DNA of 64,000 nt from Pyrenula massariospora (Eukaryota; Ascomycota; Eurotiomycetes; Pyrenulales; Pyrenulaceae), in NCBI GenBank assembly GCA_021030905.1, contig JAGFMI010000021.1, forward strand, positions 124,001 through 188,000, given 5' to 3'. Under the pieces are notes generated by a model. That model worked only from the letters and a program-made list of their open reading frames with translations, had not been told where the DNA came from and ran no database searches. Both the position numbers and the translations under genes were made by a program. Position 1 is the stretch's first letter, and each line of letters begins with the position of its first letter. Positions 57,730-64,000 of this stretch are shown piece by piece.

Positions 57730-58346
57730 TGGAGGAAAGTGGTCGGTCTACGGATGTAAGGATTTTGGACTTTTGAAGGTGAGTAGGAGGTCGGTTTGGA
57801 TAGGTATTGGATGTGGATGACTGAACGTAGAAACTGATTAATTGCCAAAGAAATTTCCACTTAGCCTAAAACTCCAGAGATGTACTACAATAAAACAGGG
57901 ATGCGATTCAGACGATCAAAATCTATCCCATTTACTCTCGTGACCGCTTCGAAATCGATGTATCAAGCAGCTTCACAATCACGTAGTGCAGTCTCCAAGA
58001 GCCTTACCTAAGGCTTAGAGATGGTGTGATCAACGGTACGACAGCTCCGAAAAATTTGCTTGTCGCTTGAGAGACAGAATTAAAAGGAGTTCTCAACAAT
58101 GTAATTTTTATTTATTCTTAAAATGAAGTCAACGGAGTGCAGAAATAATGTCGAGAAGATAAGCGGCGGATGAGTAGAAGGTGAAGAGGTCCGTGTGTCG
58201 AGGGTAGCCGCAAGCCCAGACTTGTAAAGTCTTGGCGTGATGCACGTGATCCCACAAACCCCAACCGGGAGCTTGAATTTCGGTCAACTCCATGTTGAGA
58301 ATTCAAGCATTCAGGTCGCTGGAGCTCTGTACACGCCACTCGCACC
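57730..58346. other. Intergenic upstream of ribosomal protein L25
   Basis: About 620 bp, AT-rich around 58070-58130. No gene seen. Confidence 0.6.
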
Positions 58347-58982
58347 ATGGCACCCAAGACTGACACCAAAAAACCAGGCTCTAAGCCTGGGAAACCCAGT
58401 GCCAAAGCGAGTGCGGCTGCAAAAGCAACCCTCCGTGGGGTATGTCTATTGTAATTCTTTATTCTCTGAGCCGTGGCTGATAGCCTACAGGTAAATGCGA
58501 AGAAGGCTCGCAAAGTCCGACTGTCCACTACATTCCACCGACCGAAAACACTACAACTTTCAAGATCCCCAAAATACCCACGGAAATCGATCCCTCATGA
58601 GCCCCGTCTGGACCATCATAAAGTCATCATACATCCGTACGGCCATCCCGTTGTCTTTTCCTCCGGCCCCTCTCGTTTATGCTAAAAGCTATGATAGTTT
58701 GAACACCGAGAGTGCTATGAAGAAGATAGAGGAGGAAAACACCCTTGTATTCATTGTTGACGTGAAGGCGAACAAGAGGCAGATCAAGGACGCACTCAAA
58801 AAGCTCTATGATGTCGACACGATCAAAATCAACACTCTAATCAGGTAGATACTATCCTGCGAAGTTACCAAGCAGTTACTGATGCATCTACCAGACCAGA
58901 TGGATCCAAAAAGGCATATGCAAGATTAACGGCTGATGTCGATGCGCTGGACATTGCGGCTACAAAGCTTTCTATAGTTTAG
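58347..58982 (+). CDS. RPL25: 60S ribosomal protein uL23 (L25)
   Basis: Large-subunit protein at the tunnel exit, docking site for SRP and nascent-chain factors. Four exons (58347-58439, 58491-58636, 58698-58844, 58895-58982) give 157 residues. The Lys/Ala-rich N terminus [16 protein letters not shown] leads into [78 protein letters not shown] and [19 protein letters not shown], ending [10 protein letters not shown]. The second acceptor is ATGATAG; an earlier possible AAAAG would insert YDS before LNTESAM and is less likely. Four exons in such a small gene fits fungal ribosomal-protein genes. Confidence 0.97.
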
Positions 58983-59352
58983 TTTCTCAGAGGGGTGATG
59001 ATTCGAGACCGAAGAACGGGAAATTGAAGTCGACTTTTCAAAATGATGCCAGACGCCTTTGTACGGGCCCAACCCTGAACCGCGATTCCACGTTAGATGC
59101 TTCAAAGTGCCCCTCAATCCAACTGGCGGATAGCGCAGACAAGAAAAAATCACCCTATCCATACGTGTTCATTATGTTGGAAGATCGGAGCGGGGAGCGA
59201 ATCCATTTGCGTGCCCATATTGTACCCTTAGATCTTGTAGTACGTCTATCCCGGAAGCTGTTTCTACTGGAAAGCTTCCCAAGCAGCCATCAACTCCCTT
59301 TCCGAAGATCAATTTCGCCCGTAATTTTGGATTGCGTTGCCTAGCCGTCTCT
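58983..59352. other. Intergenic between convergent genes
   Basis: 3' flanks of RPL25 and TIM8. No gene seen. Confidence 0.6.
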
Positions 59353-59695
59353 TCATTGTCCCTGCCGCAGCTTTTCCAGGTGTTGCACTACTGCCAGCTG
59401 CGAATCAATGAATCTGTCTACGCAGTTCTGCGTGCAGGCCTCCTCTTTGCTATCCAGCTTTCCGCCCGCTATCCTGGAGCCTATGCATTTCTTCCAGCAC
59501 ATGTCCGTGAGCGAATGTATACCTAAACTTCCATGTTAGTGGGCGCAGAGAATTTTTAAAAGGATCCAAAGGCATACTTGATTGCAATGATGATTTTTGC
59601 TGCTCATTTTGTACCATTTGCTGGAGCTCTCGTTGGTCGCTGGGGGTGAGCTTGCTGATGTCGATTGCATCAGATTCGGAGGATGAGAAATCCAT
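59353..59695 (-). CDS. TIM8: Small Tim chaperone Tim8
   Basis: Intermembrane-space chaperone that, with Tim13, escorts hydrophobic precursors to TIM22. Two exons on the - strand (59695-59578, 59522-59353; intron 55 nt) give 95 residues. The N-terminal helix reads TPSDQRELQQMVQNEQQKSS, followed by the twin CX3C core: CWKKC, then CTQNC eighteen residues later, in DMCWKKCIGSRIAGGKL and EEACTQNCVDRFID. The end LAVVQHLEKLRQGQ is usual. The intron is needed: read through, the frame loses the second half. Mia40-dependent oxidation is expected from the family. Assignment is firm. Confidence 0.95.
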
Positions 59696-60528
59696 GGTTG
59701 GGACTCGGGAAGGGTGAAATCTGGAGAAAGAGTACGATTGCCGCGAGAGCAGCTTTCTAGACTTTTAGAGTGTATGACGATTGAAAGAATTCATTCATAA
59801 GACGTATTGACTGCAGAGAAGGTATTTAGTAGATTAAACGTTAAATAAAAAATCTTGAGATCTGCGCCATTGGATGTCCTGTGATCCGTGCCATCCTTGA
59901 TCTTTTGCTAGGCAGATGAGGCTCGAGGCTGGGGCACAGAAGTCGTGGCCAATCCCAAGCCAAATTATCAGCCGGTAGGATGATCACGACTTCTGTCCCT
60001 GAGCCTCGGCTGAGTATGAGAAGTCATGGCGCATTCGATCGTTAAACCTTTGCCCTGGCCCCTATCCGGCACGTATTGGATGCCCCATGACTTCTGATAC
60101 CCAGCCTCAAGTATGGGTTCGTCAGCGTGCTATCCTTCACTTCTCACCATGACAGAGTCTTCTCATCCGACAGTTTCTCGTATTAATTGAAGCCTGATTC
60201 GATCTCACGTCCATCACACGAAGCCATCCCGACGGCTACGTCTCCATATAGCCTTCCTATAGCGATAGGATGCAGCGGACAGCTACGTTGACCTATGGCG
60301 GAGATTGACATCAAGATAAATACGAATAACCAGAAAGGCTGTGAAATGTGATTCTTTACTACTGGCCGTACTGAAGCGGTGCTTTTTGACTCTTTCACAG
60401 AAGGGCAGGTCAAGACGTCGGCAAAGCCTAACCGATATGTTTTTGATGATGGGGTAGAGTAGAGTAATCTACTCCTTTGTTGACACCCTAAATCTATATG
60501 CTTGGTGAAAACATTAAGCCCAAGGAGA
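59696..60528. other. Gene-sparse region with alternating inverted repeats
   Basis: Upstream of TIM8. Holds the 24-bp repeat cluster described separately. A 76-codon frame on the - strand (60183-60413) has no ATG start. Confidence 0.5.
59925..60108. repeat. Four copies of a ~24-bp motif in alternating orientation
   Basis: Copies lie at 59925-59948 (+), 59984-60007 (-), 60006-60029 (+) and 60085-60108 (-). The shared core is GGCTG, about seven variable bases, then AGAAGTCRTGG. Adjacent copies form two imperfect hairpins with loops of about 35 and 55 nt, joined where copies 2 and 3 overlap by two bases. No transposase or target duplication is visible. Confidence 0.6.
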
Positions 60529-61047
60529 TCAGAGTCCCATCCAGTCAGCCGCGCCGATGGGAAGATTGACAGGTCCAGTTATCTGAAATGTTTGATCATC
60601 TGGTTCAGCAATCTCAACGACCCGTTGATCAGGGTCATACGGTCGGTTAACCCTTATAGTGAAGATAGTCACAACAAATCTATCTAAATTGTCCACCGTC
60701 TGTACTATGGAATATCCCTCTCTTCCCGTCCACGCTGGGCGTTGGCCGGCTACAGTCAAATCTAACATTGCTGTGAATATCGTCAAGCAACGATCGCCCT
60801 CGGTTGCCATCTGCGGATCAGCAGGTCCGACAGTGACTTCCACGATTCTATGGTCGTCAGCTGCGGTGATCGCAAGAAACCTTCGTTTGTACCGCGGCCT
60901 TGCTAGTCTGGTCGGATCTAGGTAACGCAGTGGGCAATCAGCAAGGAATCCGAGTTTTATTTCATTGACTGTGTCGGCGGGCAAAGGTAAACCCCATTCT
61001 CCACTACGGAATCCACGCTGACAACGAACTGACGCTAAAAGAACCAT
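60529..61047 (-). CDS. Unknown small protein, distant paralogue of the 62.3-kb gene
   Basis: Single exon, 172 residues from the ATG at 61047. The N terminus MVLLASVRCQRG is hydrophobic but too short for a clear signal peptide; upstream in frame are stops, so an unseen first exon or N-terminal loss is possible. The motif EWGLPLPADTVNEIKLGFLADC (given in part: E17-W18-G19, L22, D25, N28, I30, C38) matches that of the gene at 62347-62998 with identical spacing. A second shared block has VEVTVGP, then GQ (101-102), AW (105-106), GY (111-112) and VQ (115-116). Three Cys are present. The acidic Pro-rich C terminus (PYDPDQRVVEIAEPDDQ) is its own. No family is recognised. Whether it is expressed is unknown. 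Confidence 0.5.
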   Translation of the reverse strand: MVLLASVRCQRGFRSGEWGLPLPADTVNEIKLGFLADCPLRYLDPTRLARPRYKRRFLAITAADDHRIVEVTVGPADPQMATEGDRCLTIFTAMLDLTVAGQRPAWTGREGYSIVQTVDNLDRFVVTIFTIRVNRPYDPDQRVVEIAEPDDQTFQITGPVNLPIGAADWMGL

Positions 61048-61282
61048 AACAGTAGCTATTTTGGTCGGTTAGCAGAGGGTTTTCTTTGAGTATCTTCATG
61101 AAAGGACCACATGTATATCTCATGGCTGCTCAGAGCTACAAATTGGCCTGTAGAGCTTTGGCTTCGCAAATCCTAGCACAGAAAGACTCTGGATTGTGGG
61201 ACCTTGTGGGAATAGATTGCTCACCCAGGTAGAGGCACGTGAGCACCTTCCAGGACCTCATAATCAATTACCAAAAACTAAG

Positions 61283-61290
61283 TATAAAAG
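61283..61290 (+). promoter_or_regulatory. TATA box upstream of a tiny ORF
   Basis: TATAAAAG 83 nt before the ATG at 61373. Good match to consensus; significance rests on the small ORF being real. Confidence 0.35.
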
Positions 61291-61372
61291 CTCAATTTGC
61301 AAATGTTAGGCCACAAGCCATTTAGCGAAGTTCAAAGGGCAGAGGACTAATGTTAAAGAAGAGCATGAATTA

Positions 61373-61504
61373 ATGAATCTTGTTCTTATTGCGTTTTGCC
61401 TTCTCTCCTTCGTTGGAACAATTGTTCTTTTCTTGATGCTTCGATCGAATTCAGGTCGCCCTAAAGCTATCCGAGAGAAGGCCCCTGGTTCTGAACGAGA
61501 ATAA
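61373..61504 (+). CDS. Possible 43-residue single-pass membrane microprotein
   Basis: ATG to TAA, 43 codons. Residues 3-25 are uninterrupted hydrophobic (LVLIAFCLLSFVGTIVLFLM), followed by a basic and polar tail (LRSNSGRPKAIREKAPGSERE), the layout of a signal-anchored microprotein or of a first exon. A TATA box lies 83 nt upstream. There is no known family and such frames can arise by chance in AT-rich DNA. Confidence 0.3.
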   Translation: MNLVLIAFCLLSFVGTIVLFLMLRSNSGRPKAIREKAPGSERE

Positions 61505-61727
61505 CGTCGCTGAATCCGGCTCCACCTGTTCACGGCCTCGTCACTGCCTTTGGCGCAGAGATGTTCTTTATGAGGCGTCAAAGTTGGATTCTAAAACGTG
61601 CAGGATCCCCTGAGCTCATTCATCTGATTGAGGGATATCAGATGTTGTGGCTGACATAGTGTTGGCGCTCAATATCCTTGTTTGCCTGAACCAAAGTGGC
61701 CTTGCAAAGCGTCGAGCGGACGGGGTC

Positions 61728-61743
61728 GATTGATTGATTGATT
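61728..61743 (+). repeat. GATT tetranucleotide microsatellite
   Basis: Four perfect GATT units followed by GACT. Ordinary simple repeat. Confidence 0.8.
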
Positions 61744-62346
61744 GACTGAGTATCCTAAACCATTGTGGCTTCCCATCACGGCGCCATGCTCAGTCTAATT
61801 ATACATATGGGATCCAATCCTCATTGCAGATCTAAACGAAAAGGGGCGGAGCGGATGAACCCGGCCAACATCCGAGACCAATGGCCACATTCCAACTTTG
61901 AGCACCCTTTCTGCCCCTTAGATTACATATGCTCTTGAATTGTCTACCCGAGCGGGTCCACTTCTTGGCCATTCCATATGAAGCCCTTCAGGTTTCTACA
62001 GAAATCCACCAGAAGCGTCGTTCCGGTCTCCTCCTAAAGAAGGCAACCTGCCTAGTATCATTATGGGCAAGAAAGTTGGGATAGCCACAAACATAGCCTT
62101 GTGCCTCATACCTCAACAATCAAGGCCGACATTTCCGAAGATGGTTACGCGATGTGCGATCACTTCGGTTCTCAAGATTAAGGCAGCAAATTGTATCCTG
62201 GATGGGTCATGTGGCACTTGTATTGGTATACCATCTTCTGTCGAAGAGAAGAGAAGTTTAATGTGTTTCTAACGCATGACAAACAAAGAAACAGGAATTT
62301 TCTCTTGCCCCAACAATTGCCAATCTTTGGATAAATGAATATTGCC

Positions 62347-62998
62347 ATGAAGATTCGAGATGCCCTGACCTATGTCGCTATATGTGAGATGCTTCTCGTG
62401 AACACACTCCTCAATTCTCGTTTATGCGTACACATACTGACTTCTCGTTCTCGCAGCATGCCTCAGTTTGCAGTCACACTTTGCCCTAGGCGCGACAGAT
62501 GATCTGACTACTCAAATCGAGCGCCGTGCCGCGGAGCATACGCCGAAGACCTGGCAATACTTATCAAATGAATGGGGCCCTTCGCTCAGCTCTGACCTCC
62601 AAAATCGCATACGAGGCTGGCTCAGGGACAATTGCACCAGCAGCAGCTGGGAGTTCAACGACAAAGCCGGAGGACCAATTGTTCATACGGAAAGCTACGT
62701 CACAGTTACCATCGAACCATACTCTGATATCTACGATGTAAGAAACTATGCGGTCATGGCAGTTCAATCTTTATCTCTCAATGCCGTCCCGGGACAAGAT
62801 GCTACATTAGCTTGGGCAGGAGGCTCAGGATATTACCTGCTCGTTCAGTACAAAGGGAGCCCACGAGCAAGCCTGTCAATCGCAACAACACCTGAGCAGC
62901 CAAAACCGCCGAACATAAGATACACATTTCGCGGAGCAGACGACATGCACGTAGGAAACTGCGGCACAATAACTGCGAAGGGATACGGTCCAAACTAA
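62347..62998 (+). CDS. Small secreted protein, unknown family
   Basis: Two exons (62347-62383, 62457-62998; intron 73 nt, GTGAGA...TCGCAG) give 192 residues. Splicing creates a signal peptide: MKIRDALTYVAIS-CLSLQSHFALG, likely cut after about residue 24; neither exon alone has it. The mature part has E51-W52-G53, L56, D59, N62, I64 and C72 in the same spacing as the gene at 60529-61047, then VTVTIEP, GQ (125-126), AW (131-132), GY (137-138) and VQ (142-143). Cysteines are few (C14, C72 and one in VGNCG), so at most one disulfide in the mature chain. The C terminus RYTFRGADDMHVGNCG is polar. Size, signal peptide and gene-poor setting resemble effector-like secreted proteins, but no function can be given. 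Confidence 0.7.
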
Positions 62999-63535
62999 TT
63001 GGCCATAATCAGGAGCCTGGACGAGCAGACTTCATTTCAGGGGCCCACGGATTTTCACTTGGAGACTCTTCCAAGTATAGAAATGGAGAAATCGCCGAAT
63101 CATGTGAAAATCCCTGACGAGAGAATTTCCTCAATTCTCAAGCAGAACTAAGAAGTGCCTGTAGGTATGACGGCTTCTCCCCGTATTCACCTGTAGTTCT
63201 GGAAGTCGATATTGAGTACAGTAGATAGAATAAATATCGTGTGATCGCTGCATTCAATTTCAATGGGATGGCTGTAATTGAGCTTTTTGGAAGAGTAGAT
63301 ATCTCACGTGAAGATTGTTCAGCGGAGCTTTTTGGATCCTTTCGAAGGCGGTAAGTGGCGGCAGAATTTCGCCGCGAAGGTAAGTGTCAAGCATTGTGAA
63401 AACAGGCACACGATGCCACCTTCCAAGCGCAAACCGTATCTTCTAACCTTCCCAGTCCCACCGTACCCGAGAATATAGGAAGAAACATCTCCATCGCCCA
63501 CAGATCTTCATCACATATCCGCCCACAAGCCCAAC
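62999..63535. other. Intergenic upstream of BUD31
   Basis: About 540 bp. Frames on the - strand over 63319-63901 are shadows of the BUD31 exon. No gene seen. Confidence 0.6.
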
Positions 63536-64000
63536 ATGCCACCGATCCGATCCGCTCGCAACCGCAAAGCCCCACCGGCCGGCTTCGACGACATCGAAGA
63601 CACCCTCCTCGAATTCAGCAACAAGATGAAAGACGCCGAGAACGCCTCGCACGACGGCAAAAAGCGCCACGAAGTCCTCTGGCCCATCTTCCAAATCTCC
63701 CACCAACGTTTGTTTCCCCTTCCCCCCTCCCCCACCCCACACATTTACTTTCCAAGTTTCCACTCCAGCTAACCACCAACAGGCTCCCGCTACATCTACG
63801 ACCTCTACTACGAGAAATCCGCCATCTCCAAACCGCTGTACGACTACCTGCTCAAGAACGGCTACGCGGACGCGAACCTGATCGCCAAGTGGAAGAAGCA
63901 CGGCTACGAGAAGCTGTGCTGTCTGCGCTGCATCCAGACCAAGGAGACCAACTTCAACTCGACGTGCATCTGCCGGGTGCCGAAGGCGCAGCTGAAGGAG
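63536..64000 (+). CDS. BUD31: Pre-mRNA splicing factor Bud31 (G10), cut by right edge
   Basis: Zinc-binding spliceosome protein of the NTC-related/Bact complex. Two exons are visible (63536-63707 and 63783-64000, intron 75 nt), giving 130 codons of a family about 145-150 long. The N terminus [20 protein letters not shown] and the phrase [20 protein letters not shown] are followed by [40 protein letters not shown] and the Cys-rich part [23 protein letters not shown], which holds the zinc ligands. The last family residues lie beyond the edge. Third positions are strongly C/G-biased, as in highly expressed genes. Assignment is certain. Confidence 0.96.

Larger units (their letters stand above)
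61048..62346. other. Gene-sparse region between the two paralogue-like genes
   Basis: About 1.3 kb, AT-rich at 61250-61440. Contains a TATA box with a 43-codon membrane ORF, a GATT microsatellite, and a 69-codon ORF of doubtful reality (62063-62272). Confidence 0.5.

Noticed and set aside
60183-60413. 76-codon - strand frame with a hydrophobic stretch
   Set aside because: Starts with TTG; no supporting splice sites or homology found by eye.
62063-62272. 69-codon Cys-containing + strand ORF just before the secreted-protein gene
   Set aside because: It has an ATG, but composition and lack of a signal peptide or motif give too little support.

Overview
The window is nuclear DNA of a filamentous ascomycete (Pezizomycotina). 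Introns are about 45-80 nt with GTRNGT donors and CTRAY branch sites, intergenic gaps are short, strands mix freely, and the proteins read as typical filamentous-fungal orthologues (SepA/Bni1 formin, NAD-formate dehydrogenase with the fungal AVGRIG loop, Htd2, DUF7918, fungal 7TM protein). I cannot fix the class. All exon models were made by eye from splice signals and protein continuity; nearly every one closes in frame.

Left part (1-16.3 kb): a formin cut by the left edge (-), a small acidic single-pass membrane protein (+), a DUF7918-like protein with a coiled-coil tail (+), formate dehydrogenase (+), a fungal seven-pass membrane protein (+) and a Der1/derlin with a Cdc48-binding SHP-like tail (-). 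Middle-left (16.8-31.2 kb): Cbf5 pseudouridine synthase (+), the Gid9/Fyv10 E3 subunit (+), Bmt5-like rRNA methyltransferase (-), the GDP-mannose transporter (-), Plp1 (-), Knr4/Smi1 (-) and a PNRC/Edc1-like decapping enhancer (-).

Middle-right (32.0-49.7 kb): Rbx1 (+), signal peptidase subunit Spc1 (-), a CorA/Mnr2 Mg transporter (+), Fap7 (+), the ITPase Ham1 (-), a ZUP1-type deubiquitinase (-), aspartokinase Hom3 (+), a forkhead factor (+), mitochondrial dehydratase Htd2 (-) and prephenate dehydratase (+). Right part (50.3-64 kb): eRF1 (-), an Avt-type vacuolar amino-acid transporter (+), Bmt2 (-), an unknown 232-residue protein (+), ribosomal protein uL23/L25 (+), Tim8 (-), then a gene-sparse stretch (59.7-63.5 kb) with two small unknown genes that look like diverged paralogues, an alternating inverted-repeat cluster and a tiny membrane ORF. 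The window closes inside BUD31.

Themes: ribosome biogenesis and translation (Cbf5, Bmt5, Bmt2, Fap7, L25, eRF1), ubiquitin and ER quality control (Gid9, Rbx1, ZUP1, Der1, Spc1), cell wall and polarity (formin, Knr4, GDP-mannose transporter). They are scattered housekeeping genes, not an operon-like cluster. I see no CRISPR array, tRNA, rRNA, complete transposon or viral relic. The most novel material is the 59.9-63.0 kb segment.
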